A stretch of 64,000 bases of DNA from CAYFWF01 sp964346815 (GTDB taxonomy: Bacteria > Acidobacteriota > Aminicenantia > Aminicenantales > Aminicenantaceae). The notes below the pieces were generated by a model. That model was not told the DNA's origin. It saw nothing but the letters and a program-made list of their open reading frames with translations, and made no database searches. The stretch lies in the NCBI GenBank assembly GCA_964346815.1, contig CAYFWF010000055.1:107356-171355 (forward strand). Reading direction: 5' to 3'. Positions 25,027 to 33,099 of the stretch are shown here, in pieces. Position 1 is the stretch's first letter. The number at the start of each line of letters is the position of its first letter. Position numbers and translations under genes: made by a program.

Positions 25027-25042
25027 TGGTATGGAATTTGCT
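25027..25042 (+). promoter_or_regulatory. Predicted sigma-54 promoter (solute-binding protein operon)
   Basis: TGG and TTGCT frame the invariant GG-N10-GC spacing (GG 25028-25029, GC 25040-25041). The predicted start at about 25053 leaves a 33-base leader to the ATG at 25086. Confidence 0.6.
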
Positions 25043-25085
25043 GTCAATTTGATATTACACCGCTGTTTTTCTATCATAAAAGAAA

Positions 25086-26684
25086 ATGAAGTTCAGAGTC
25101 AGCCATGTTCTTATCATCTGTGCAGTTCTCTTTTCAACCTTCGCTCTTGCTTTTCCCAATTCTGGAGGAGGTTCCCAATCCGGGGAACCTGTCTACGGGG
25201 GAGTCTTCAGGATAAAATCCTTTGCCGATGAATTCAGGATGCAGCTGGATCCCGCCCAGCCGGAATCATTCATTTTCATTTCTGAGCAGCTCTTCGATGG
25301 ATTGGTCCGGCTGGATAAGAATCTGAAAATCATCCCATCCCTGGCTGACTACTGGATGATCTCTTCGGATGGAAAAACATATACCTTTATTTTGAAAAAG
25401 GGCGTTCTCTTCCATAATGAAGAAGAACTCACGGCTGCCGATGTCAAATTTTCAATTGAGAGACTCTTGGATAAAGAAGTGAATTCTCCTTACTACCAGT
25501 TTTTCTTGCCCAGAATTGTGGGAGCGCAAGACTACAGGGAGGGAAATTCTGAAGAGGTTTCGGGGATCAAGCTTCTGAACAGGTATACCCTGGAAATCAA
25601 TTGGACCAGACCCTATGTCTCTGCCCTGTATCTTCTGAGCATGCATTTCTGCAAAGTCCTGCCTCGAGAAAGCGTTTTGAGGCAGGGAAATGGTTTTTTC
25701 ATGAAACCGATCGGCACCGGTCCGTTTCAATTTGACTATTGGGTGCGTGACACGAGGTTGAACGAGGTCGGAGTCAGATTGAAACGAAACGACAATTATT
25801 TCATTGAAAGTCCTTACCTGGATGCCATTGAATTTTGTCCGCTTTATAACCTCGATCATTTCATGAACGGTCAGATCGACTCCATTCCTGTACTTTCCGA
25901 ACGCCTCCTTGGGTCCAAATATCAGATCTTCAAGGACGGCTCTCTTCATCAGGTGTTTCTGGGCATGAGCTGTCACATTCCCCCCTTGAACAATCCGGCG
26001 ATACGCAGAGCCATTCATGCCGGGCTCAACAAACGGGCAGTGGTGGACAGGGTGGATGAGGTAAGATATCTCCGCCGTCCTGCCAACAGATTCATTCCTT
26101 TCAAGGTCCCGGGATTTCTTTCTGCCGATGAGTCGGAAACTTTCAACGTGCAAAAAGCGAGACAGTTGCTGCAGGAGGCTGGATTTTCAGCGGCAGATGA
26201 GTTTCCCTCTCTGATTCTCTATTTGGATTTGCCCCGAACTTCGTTTAAGAATAAACTATACCGAGAGCTCAAGAGTCAGTTGGATGCGCTCGGCATAGAT
26301 CTGAGAGTGGATTATTACAGAACACTGGAAGAAGTCAGAGAGTCCAAAGCTCCTTACTTGATCCTTATACACAGACTTATGAGTATGCCCGATCCTGAAG
26401 ATTTGATTCGGCCACTGTTTTCGTCAAAGTCCGTTTCGAATGTTCTCCAATATGTCAATCCTGATATCGATGAGCTGCTCCAGGCTGGAGAAGTGGAAAA
26501 AAGCTGGACGAGAAGAATCAAAATTTTTCGCCGCATCGAAGACATTCTTCTTAAAGAAGTGCCAGCAATTCCGCTGTATTCCCAGCAGAACCTTGTTGCT
26601 ATGCAGCCCCATGTCCGCGGAGTCGAGGTTCCGCCAATGGGTTTGTATTATCTCGAGGCCCGGAAGATTTGGCTTGAAGAGTAG
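25086..26684 (+). CDS. Solute-binding protein, peptide/nickel type (SBP_bac_5)
   Basis: A 532-residue extracytoplasmic binding protein of the DppA/OppA type, with a signal peptide at residues 1-22 and the class signature around YTFILKKGVLFHNEEELTAADV. The fold is full length. No permease or ATPase gene is nearby; instead the stop is two bases from a sensor kinase gene. The simplest reading is that this protein captures a peptide-like ligand and reports it to the kinase, rather than feeding a transporter. This is inference from gene order. A sigma-54 promoter lies just upstream. Confidence 0.88.
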   Translation: MKFRVSHVLIICAVLFSTFALAFPNSGGGSQSGEPVYGGVFRIKSFADEFRMQLDPAQPESFIFISEQLFDGLVRLDKNLKIIPSLADYWMISSDGKTYTFILKKGVLFHNEEELTAADVKFSIERLLDKEVNSPYYQFFLPRIVGAQDYREGNSEEVSGIKLLNRYTLEINWTRPYVSALYLLSMHFCKVLPRESVLRQGNGFFMKPIGTGPFQFDYWVRDTRLNEVGVRLKRNDNYFIESPYLDAIEFCPLYNLDHFMNGQIDSIPVLSERLLGSKYQIFKDGSLHQVFLGMSCHIPPLNNPAIRRAIHAGLNKRAVVDRVDEVRYLRRPANRFIPFKVPGFLSADESETFNVQKARQLLQEAGFSAADEFPSLILYLDLPRTSFKNKLYRELKSQLDALGIDLRVDYYRTLEEVRESKAPYLILIHRLMSMPDPEDLIRPLFSSKSVSNVLQYVNPDIDELLQAGEVEKSWTRRIKIFRRIEDILLKEVPAIPLYSQQNLVAMQPHVRGVEVPPMGLYYLEARKIWLEE

Positions 26685-26686
26685 AA

Positions 26687-28159
26687 ATGAGATTTAGGAT
26701 GCCCATGTCTCTCAGAACGCGGTTCATGGTCTACGTCATCGCCCTGCTCATTGGACTGGTGGTTTTGGTTCTTTTTGTGATCGAGAAGAGGGAGGTGAAG
26801 GCAATTTACGATGAGCAGATGGGACGGGGGATCATGACTGCGGAATACATCGCACAACTGAATCTTGAAAATTTGCTGTTTTGGGACGAAGAGGGAATCA
26901 AAGAAGACATCGAAAAAAGAATAGATCAGAACCTTATCTACGTCGTCTTTTATGATCGGCAGAATAGACCCTTGGTGGCCAATGATTTTATAAAGAACTA
27001 CAGCAGTATTTACGGCGGCAGCAATCTTGGATCAGACGTCCAGAAGGGAGATCATTTTTTTGAGAGAAAAAGAATCCCAGTGGACGAGAAGAAAGGAAAA
27101 TATATGAGTGTGTTAGAGATCGAAGTGCCGATTTATGTTGAAGGATCCCCGATGAAATGGGGATCGATAAAAATCGGTCTTTCGATGGAAGAAGTCCGCA
27201 GAGAAGAGCTCAAAACACGTCTCATGCTCATCCTGATCGGATGCAGCGGACTGTTGATCGGGGTTGCAGGAGCATCCCTTTTGGCACGAAGGATTACCCG
27301 GCCGTTGAAGAAGCTCGTGGAGGGGACAGTCAAGATCTCGAGAGGAGATTTTGCTCAAGAGATCGATATCGACACTCAGGACGAGATCGGGAATCTGGCC
27401 CAAAGTTTCAATGAAATGAGCCGCCAGCTTTATTTGACGAGAGAAAGGATGGAGGCTGCCAACAAGAAGTTGATCCAGGCAGAGAAATTGGCCTCTATCG
27501 GTCGAATTTCTGCAGGTATTGCCCATGAAATCAGAAATCCATTGACTTCGGTAAAGCTCAATATACAAAAAGTGATGGAAAGTGAAAACCTGGATGATGG
27601 GGTTAAAGAGCATCTGGATATCTCACAGGAAGGGATCGGGCACATCGAAAACTTCATCAAGGAATTGCTCAATTTTACTCGGGTATCGGAGCTGCATCTG
27701 GATCATTTTTCCATTGGAGAAATTATCGATGAATCGATCAAAATGATCAGAGGAACTCTCAGGCTGAAGAAAGTTCAGCTGGAGAAGAATATCAAAGGAA
27801 ATTTGCCCCGCGTGCTCGTGGATGGAGATAAGCTCAGACAGGTTTTTTTAAATATCCTGCACAACGCGTGTGAAGCCGTCCCTATGGGCGGAAAGATCAA
27901 AATCTCTCTTTCTCGAACAGAAGGTTCGGGAGGAAGGAGCGTAAGGATCGAGATATCGGACAATGGCTATGGAATTCCAGAGAAAGATTGGGAGACGGTC
28001 TTCGAGCCCTTTTACACCACCAAATCCACGGGGATAGGATTGGGCTTAGCCAATGCAAGAAAGATTATCGAACAGCACAGGGGATTCATCTATGTCAAAA
28101 AAAAGAACGGTCAAGGTTCCTGTTTTGAAGTGGTGATTCCCTGTGAAGAGAAAAAATAA
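26687..28159 (+). CDS. Membrane sensor histidine kinase
   Basis: The 490-residue kinase has a first membrane helix near residues 13-33, an extracytoplasmic sensor region of about 145 residues, a second helix near 180-200, a HAMP linker (RRITRPLKKLV), then the phosphoacceptor in GIAHEIRNPL (His280) and an ATPase domain with NILHNACEA, DNGYGIP and GIGLGLANARK. The NtrB-like kinase core pairs naturally with the NtrC-type regulator encoded two bases downstream. The external domain is the likely contact for the binding protein encoded just upstream. Confidence 0.93.
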   Translation: MRFRMPMSLRTRFMVYVIALLIGLVVLVLFVIEKREVKAIYDEQMGRGIMTAEYIAQLNLENLLFWDEEGIKEDIEKRIDQNLIYVVFYDRQNRPLVANDFIKNYSSIYGGSNLGSDVQKGDHFFERKRIPVDEKKGKYMSVLEIEVPIYVEGSPMKWGSIKIGLSMEEVRREELKTRLMLILIGCSGLLIGVAGASLLARRITRPLKKLVEGTVKISRGDFAQEIDIDTQDEIGNLAQSFNEMSRQLYLTRERMEAANKKLIQAEKLASIGRISAGIAHEIRNPLTSVKLNIQKVMESENLDDGVKEHLDISQEGIGHIENFIKELLNFTRVSELHLDHFSIGEIIDESIKMIRGTLRLKKVQLEKNIKGNLPRVLVDGDKLRQVFLNILHNACEAVPMGGKIKISLSRTEGSGGRSVRIEISDNGYGIPEKDWETVFEPFYTTKSTGIGLGLANARKIIEQHRGFIYVKKKNGQGSCFEVVIPCEEKK

Positions 28160-28161
28160 AA

Positions 28162-29502
28162 ATGAGGTCTATACTCATTATCGATGACGATCCTTTGATC
28201 CGCAAGACTCTCTCTTCCCACCTATCCAGGAGGAATTTCGAGGTTTTTGCTGCCGAGAATGGAGAACAGGGATTTCAAAAGTTCAAGGAAGATTCGCCGG
28301 ACATCGTGATCCTGGATATTCGACTCCCCGATATCGACGGGCTTGAAGAGCTGCGACGAATTAAAGCCAGAGACAAGAACGCTTGTGTGATTATCATGAC
28401 GGCGTATGACGACATGAAGACCACTGTGGAGGCCATCAAATCCGGTGCCTATGAATACCTGGTAAAACCCCTTGATTTCGTAGAGTTGGATCTAACGGTC
28501 GATAAGGCCTTTCAAATGCAGCACCTGGAGGACAAGCTCAGCTATCTGGTCGAAGAGAAACAGAAAGAATACACCATAGACAACATCATCGGTCGTTCGT
28601 CTCAGATGAGAGATGTGTTCAAGCTCATCGGATCGGTGGCGGATACAAGAACGAATATCCTGATAAGGGGAGAAAGTGGAACAGGTAAGGAATTAGTGGC
28701 GAAAGCCATTCACTATAACAGCCCTTACAGCCACGAACCGTTCATCGTCATCAATTGTTCTGCCATATCTGACACATTGCTGGAAAGCGAACTCTTTGGC
28801 CACGTCAAAGGAGCCTTCACCGATGCAGTAAGTGAGACCAAGGGAAAATTCGAGATAGCCGGGAAAGGAACGCTCTTTCTCGATGAGATTGGGGATATCT
28901 CCGTAAATCTGCAATCGAAACTGCTGCGGGTGATAGAAACAAGGGATTTCATGAAGGTCGGGGGAGAGAAAATACTTAAAACCGAGGCCAGGATTATCGC
29001 TGCTACGAATAAAGATTTAGAACAGCATGTGGAGATGGGAAGATTTCGAGAAGATCTCTACTATCGGCTGAAAGTCGTCGAAATAGCCCTTCCTGCCCTT
29101 CGTGAGAGAAAAGAAGACATTCCCGAATTAGTGGGTTATCTTCTGGAGAAGATAAACCGGCAGCTTCGTAAAAATGTCCGGAAGATACCCCCGCATGTGA
29201 TGAAACTCATGATGAGCCTTCCTTGGCCTGGAAATGTCAGGGAGCTGGAGAATGCTCTGACGCGGGCGGTCATACTGGCTAAAGGGGATGTGATTCAAGA
29301 GGAGAATCTGCCTTTGGAACGAGGGAAAGAAAAGGTCGTCTCTTCAGAACTGGTGCCTTTGAAAGGGATAGAGAAGGATTACATCCAGCATGTTTTGCGG
29401 GCAACTAACGGAAACAAAACTCAAGCCAGTAAGATATTGCAGATAAGCCGTCCCACTCTGGATAAAAAAATCAAGGAATATAAGCTCGACGTCCAGGGGT
29501 GA
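28162..29502 (+). CDS. NtrC-family sigma-54 response regulator
   Basis: The 446-residue activator has a receiver domain (phosphoacceptor Asp52 in ILDIRLPD), an AAA+ domain with Walker A GESGTGKE near residue 170 and the sigma-54 contact loop GAFTDA at 217-222, and a C-terminal Fis-type helix-turn-helix (TQASKILQISRPTLDKKI). All residues needed to activate sigma-54 polymerase are intact. It forms a two-component pair with the upstream kinase. Three sigma-54-type promoters with a shared upstream inverted repeat lie in the next few kilobases and are its likely targets. Confidence 0.95.
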   Translation: MRSILIIDDDPLIRKTLSSHLSRRNFEVFAAENGEQGFQKFKEDSPDIVILDIRLPDIDGLEELRRIKARDKNACVIIMTAYDDMKTTVEAIKSGAYEYLVKPLDFVELDLTVDKAFQMQHLEDKLSYLVEEKQKEYTIDNIIGRSSQMRDVFKLIGSVADTRTNILIRGESGTGKELVAKAIHYNSPYSHEPFIVINCSAISDTLLESELFGHVKGAFTDAVSETKGKFEIAGKGTLFLDEIGDISVNLQSKLLRVIETRDFMKVGGEKILKTEARIIAATNKDLEQHVEMGRFREDLYYRLKVVEIALPALRERKEDIPELVGYLLEKINRQLRKNVRKIPPHVMKLMMSLPWPGNVRELENALTRAVILAKGDVIQEENLPLERGKEKVVSSELVPLKGIEKDYIQHVLRATNGNKTQASKILQISRPTLDKKIKEYKLDVQG

Positions 29503-29506
29503 GGCT

Positions 29507-29521
29507 GTAAATCCCTTTTAC
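29507..29521. promoter_or_regulatory. Predicted activator site (GTAAA-N5-TTTAC), receiver gene
   Basis: GTAAA-TCCCT-TTTAC lies about 119 bases before the predicted sigma-54 start at 29633. A weaker copy (GTAAA-N5-TTTCG, 29527-29541) follows exactly 20 bases further on, which would place two activator dimers on the same face of the helix. Confidence 0.6.
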
Positions 29522-29579
29522 CTTGTGTAAATTTTTTTTCGCCTGATTCATCACGCTCGAGAATGATCCCTCATTTTAC

Positions 29580-29599
29580 CCCATATGGATCCATATGGG
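29580..29599. promoter_or_regulatory. Perfect 20-bp palindrome beside a sigma-54 promoter
   Basis: CCCATATGGA and its reverse complement abut to make a perfect 20-bp palindrome ending eight bases before the GG of the -24 element. It is too close to be a normal enhancer and may bind a repressor or bending protein. Confidence 0.5.
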
Positions 29600-29605
29600 T
29601 AAGAA

Positions 29606-29622
29606 TTGGCATAAAATCTGCA
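29606..29622 (+). promoter_or_regulatory. Predicted sigma-54 promoter (receiver gene)
   Basis: TTGGCATAAAATCTGCA shows GG at 29608-29609 and GC at 29620-29621 with the required 10-base spacing. It is nearly identical to the promoter before the nitroreductase fusion. The predicted start is 37 bases before the ATG. Confidence 0.68.
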
Positions 29623-29669
29623 TCTCCTCCATCTCTTGTGAAGACCTAAAGTCAGAGGAGAAATAGATA

Positions 29670-30062
29670 ATGAAAAAGAAAGTGGTTATCGTTGACGATG
29701 ATGAATCCATCAGGAAGACGTTCTCCTTAATCCTGAACTCAGATTACAAAGTCTATGTGGCCAAAGATGCGGAAGAGGCCCTCGAGCGTTTCAAGAGGGC
29801 AAGTATAGATCTTATCATCGCAGATTTGAAATTACCTCATCTAAATGGACTCGATATGATCGCTAAATTCAGAGAATCGGGATATAAGGGTGAGGTCATT
29901 CTTATTTCTGCCTTTCCGGATTTATTGGATCCAAAGGACCTGGATCGGCTTTCCATCGGGCATTTCTTTGTCAAACCCTTGGAATTAGATGCGTTGAATG
30001 AGTCCATCCATTATCTTTTGTCTTCTGAGCGCCTGCCGGCAAAAGATATTCGGGCCAGGTAA
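29670..30062 (+). CDS. Single-domain response regulator (receiver only)
   Basis: A 130-residue receiver domain with the acidic pocket VDDDES, phosphoacceptor Asp52 in IIADLKLP, the conserved Ser in LISAFPD and the lysine in FVKPLE. There is no output domain, so it probably works by protein contact or as a phosphate sink for the kinase encoded upstream. AGAGGAG precedes the ATG. A sigma-54-type promoter and activator sites lie in its 167-base upstream gap, implying control by the neighbouring NtrC-type regulator. Confidence 0.9.
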   Translation: MKKKVVIVDDDESIRKTFSLILNSDYKVYVAKDAEEALERFKRASIDLIIADLKLPHLNGLDMIAKFRESGYKGEVILISAFPDLLDPKDLDRLSIGHFFVKPLELDALNESIHYLLSSERLPAKDIRAR

Positions 30063-30247
30063 CTGTCCATCCTTTCCCATCCTTCCATATACCGGGCGTT
30101 CCCAAAAGGAGCGCTCTGTCTTCCGATGGAATTCTCTGTTTCTTCGGGTGTCAAAATGTGGCAAAAATATCCTTTTCAGCTCGCAGGAGAGTTATAATGA
30201 TGATAGGATATACAGATACGCAAATTCATTATCATACAGGAGAAACC

Positions 30248-31813
30248 ATGATGCGGTTCAATCGAGTAACGATTTGGATAGGAGTCTCTCTGAGCCTGTT
30301 TGTCCTCTCATTTTCGATTCAAGGCGAAAGTTTGCAGCAAACCCCCGGAGTGAATCCTTCTGGCGATGAGATAAGGAAGTCTGAATCCTGGATGGGAATC
30401 TATATGGAAGGTGTTAAAGTGGGTTACAGCCATACCAGGGAGAGTATTTTTTCGAAAGAAGGGGAGAATTTCATCAGATCCATAAGCGAGTCCTGGATGA
30501 GAGTGTCGAGGTTGGGCGGAGCTCCGGTTGAGATTACGTCGACTCAGGAATCACTTTATAGAGGTGAAGAGATTCCTGTTGAGATTGTGGTTCGAACCAA
30601 AATGTCTGAGAGCGAAATCGTGATAAGAGCTGATGTTCTCGAGGACAAGATATTATTCAAGATGGGAGATAAATTAGTCAAGGAGCTTGGATATTCTGAA
30701 AAATTTTATCTGGGGATTCCCGTAGAAAAGATCATCAGGGAAGGAAATTTGAAGCCAGAGAGAACGTTCACTTTTCGAATTCTAGATCCGCTTTCCCGAT
30801 CAATCAAAGAGAGCACTTTTCAAGTCATGGGTAAAGAAGATGTTCTCATCCTGGGGAAAAAAATGGAGCTGTGGCACGTCCGAACTGAGATGATGTCAAT
30901 CATTCCTGTTGTAATGGATGAGTGGATGGATGATGAAGGGGTCATCTGGAAGTCAATCAGTCGAGCGAGTTTTATGACCACCACATCCATACGCATGACC
31001 GAAGAGAAAGCCACGGAGATCTCGAAGGAAAACCTGGATATCGCGTTTTCTACGGTTATACATGCGAATATTTTTTTCAAAAATCCTCTCCAGGTAAGGG
31101 AAGCCACGTACAAACTCAGCGGAGTTCCTGCTCAAACCATAAAGAATTTTCCCTATGATGACGGAAGTCAGGTGCTGCTGGAGGAAAACGAGGATTTTTC
31201 TGTTGTCCAGAGTGTTGCCCAGATCTTCAGGGAGGATGAGGCCATCTCTTTTCCGGTTTCAGATGAGCGATTCCAGGAATATTTAGAGCCGACAGCGTTC
31301 TGCCAGTCAGATGATCCAAAGATCGTGAAAACAGCCCGGGAAATAGTGGGGGATGAACAGAACGCTTGGAAAGCAGCAAAGAGAATTGCTCTTTGGGTCA
31401 GGCGCCAGATGACTCCGAATTATGATGTGGGTTTTGCCACGGCTACAGAAATCCTCGAGAATAGGGAAGGGGATTGTTCCGAACATACGGTGATCGCGGT
31501 CGCTCTTTGTCGGGCCGTAGGGATCCCGGCGAGAGCAGCCGTGGGAATCATGTATGCAGATGGCATCTTTGCCTATCACATGTGGCCTGAAGTGTACGTG
31601 GGACAGTGGATCGGACTGGATGCCAAATGGATAGCCGTAGACGAAGAATCCGGGGAATATTACACCGATGCCACTCACATAAAGTTCGGCCGAAGCAGCC
31701 TCGATGAAAAGATCTTCGAAGAAATGGTTCAGGCCATCTCCGAGATCATCGGAAACCTCAAAATAGAAATCATCGACTATCATCCAGGAAAAAAGATCCC
31801 CGCTATTTCGTAA
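30248..31813 (+). CDS. Exported transglutaminase-like protein
   Basis: A 521-residue protein with a signal peptide (hydrophobic residues 8-22) and a C-terminal transglutaminase/protease-like domain. The Cys-His-Asp triad is Cys410 in REGDCSEH, His444 in AYHMWPEV and Asp458 in GLDAKW. The 350-residue N-terminal part is beta-rich and not recognised beyond this gene type. It may cleave or cross-link extracytoplasmic proteins or peptides. CAGGAGA precedes the double ATG at 30248/30251, which is chosen over an open frame starting 30 codons earlier. It probably shares the sigma-54 transcript of the receiver gene 185 bases upstream. Confidence 0.85.
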   Translation: MMRFNRVTIWIGVSLSLFVLSFSIQGESLQQTPGVNPSGDEIRKSESWMGIYMEGVKVGYSHTRESIFSKEGENFIRSISESWMRVSRLGGAPVEITSTQESLYRGEEIPVEIVVRTKMSESEIVIRADVLEDKILFKMGDKLVKELGYSEKFYLGIPVEKIIREGNLKPERTFTFRILDPLSRSIKESTFQVMGKEDVLILGKKMELWHVRTEMMSIIPVVMDEWMDDEGVIWKSISRASFMTTTSIRMTEEKATEISKENLDIAFSTVIHANIFFKNPLQVREATYKLSGVPAQTIKNFPYDDGSQVLLEENEDFSVVQSVAQIFREDEAISFPVSDERFQEYLEPTAFCQSDDPKIVKTAREIVGDEQNAWKAAKRIALWVRRQMTPNYDVGFATATEILENREGDCSEHTVIAVALCRAVGIPARAAVGIMYADGIFAYHMWPEVYVGQWIGLDAKWIAVDEESGEYYTDATHIKFGRSSLDEKIFEEMVQAISEIIGNLKIEIIDYHPGKKIPAIS

Positions 31814-31824
31814 CAATAATTTAC
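31810..31824. promoter_or_regulatory. Predicted activator site (GTAAC-N5-TTTAC), nitroreductase gene
   Basis: GTAAC-AATAA-TTTAC overlaps the stop codon of the transglutaminase-like gene and is centred about 95 bases before the predicted sigma-54 start at 31912. It is the third member of the shared motif set. Confidence 0.55.
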
Positions 31825-31885
31825 AGAAAATGGCTTTTTTGAGAACATCCAATCCGGGCACCAAGGTGTGAGATTTTTTGCTGTT

Positions 31886-31901
31886 TGGCATAAAATTTGC
31901 T
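31886..31901 (+). promoter_or_regulatory. Predicted sigma-54 promoter (nitroreductase fusion)
   Basis: TTGGCATAAAATTTGCT has GG at 31887-31888 and GC at 31899-31900, the exact GG-N10-GC arrangement and close to the sigma-54 consensus. The predicted leader is about 69 bases. Confidence 0.7.
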
Positions 31902-31980
31902 TCTTGTGTTAATTTTCATTCTATCTCTGGAGGGAGAGGTGATTTTTAAAAACATTTGTTATGCTCTGAAGGAAGAGGCG

Positions 31981-33093
31981 ATGAACAAAAAAGCCGTCAC
32001 CGTTTTTTTGACCTTGATCCTTTGTCTCGGTCTCTTCGTTTCCAACAGGGCCATTCAGGCAGGGGAGGGGGAGAAAGAACGGAATCGCCCGGGATTATCC
32101 ATAAAGGAGACATTTGATATCTATGTCCGTTCCGTCCAAAATTCTGATTTGGAGTCTCTTTTCACAACGGTTACAGACAAGGAAACGTTCTTTTTTCTGA
32201 CCAGCACAGGAAAATGCATAAAATCCCGTAAAAACTATTACGCGTTCCACCAGGACTGGTTCAAGGAAAAAGATTGGGAGATGCCGGTGGAATATCTTGA
32301 AGGCCACGAAGGAGAGGAATATGGTTACACGACTGCGATTTTTCATTACAAGGCAAAGCGGCCTGATGGAGGGACAGCCTTCCTTGATTCGTATTTTACC
32401 TTGATCTTTCATCGAGAAGACAATATGTGGAAAGTGGTGGCAGATATCTGTACTCCGGTTGACCGGTTTTATTCAGATCCCGATTCCGATATTCGATACA
32501 GTTCCGATCAGGTCTTCCTTTTTGATACGATCAAGAACCGCCGCACCGTACGGAGATTCAAGCCTTTGTCCGTACCCAAAGAACACATCATGAAAATTCT
32601 GAATGCCGCCCGGTTTGCTCCTACGGCAGGGAATCAGCAGCCGTGGAAGTTTTTGGTCATCCGGGATCGAAAAAAGCTGGATGACCTGAAAAAAAAGGCA
32701 TTGCTCTGGTACATGGAGAAGTATCAGCAGCGAATAAAGCCCGATGAAGAAGAGAGAGCAAAAATCGAGCAAACCCTGCAAAAACGTCTGGATAACGTAC
32801 TTTCGGCTCCCGTTTATGTGGCTGTTCTTGTGGACACTGATACGAGTTACCCAGATTATGTCCTGCAGGACGGAGTCCTGGCGGCAGGACATTTGATGAT
32901 CGCTGCAAGATCCCTGGGATATGGATCGGGATTCTTTACTTCTTTTTTTCCTGAGAAAGAGATGAAAAGATTTTTCCGCATACCCGATAAGTACAAATTA
33001 ATCTGTTTTACTCCCATCGGCATTCCTTATGAATGGCCGGAAACCCCGGAAAAGAAGAAAATCGAAGATCTGGTCGTATTTGAATCTTTTTGA
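31981..33093 (+). CDS. Exported NTF2/SnoaL-like + nitroreductase fusion
   Basis: The 370-residue protein starts with a signal peptide (MNKKAVTVFLTLILCLGLF to about residue 28). Residues 35-165 look like an NTF2/SnoaL-type domain, and residues 178-370 form an FMN-dependent nitroreductase domain (KNRRTVRRFKPLSVP, APTAGNQQPWKF, LGYGSGFFT). Nitroreductases are normally cytoplasmic and use cytoplasmic NAD(P)H, so an exported, two-domain form is odd. AGGAAGAGG just before ATG 31981 selects this start. A near-consensus sigma-54 promoter lies upstream. Substrate and electron donor are unknown. Confidence 0.83.
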   Translation: MNKKAVTVFLTLILCLGLFVSNRAIQAGEGEKERNRPGLSIKETFDIYVRSVQNSDLESLFTTVTDKETFFFLTSTGKCIKSRKNYYAFHQDWFKEKDWEMPVEYLEGHEGEEYGYTTAIFHYKAKRPDGGTAFLDSYFTLIFHREDNMWKVVADICTPVDRFYSDPDSDIRYSSDQVFLFDTIKNRRTVRRFKPLSVPKEHIMKILNAARFAPTAGNQQPWKFLVIRDRKKLDDLKKKALLWYMEKYQQRIKPDEEERAKIEQTLQKRLDNVLSAPVYVAVLVDTDTSYPDYVLQDGVLAAGHLMIAARSLGYGSGFFTSFFPEKEMKRFFRIPDKYKLICFTPIGIPYEWPETPEKKKIEDLVVFESF

Positions 33094-33099
33094 ATCACA

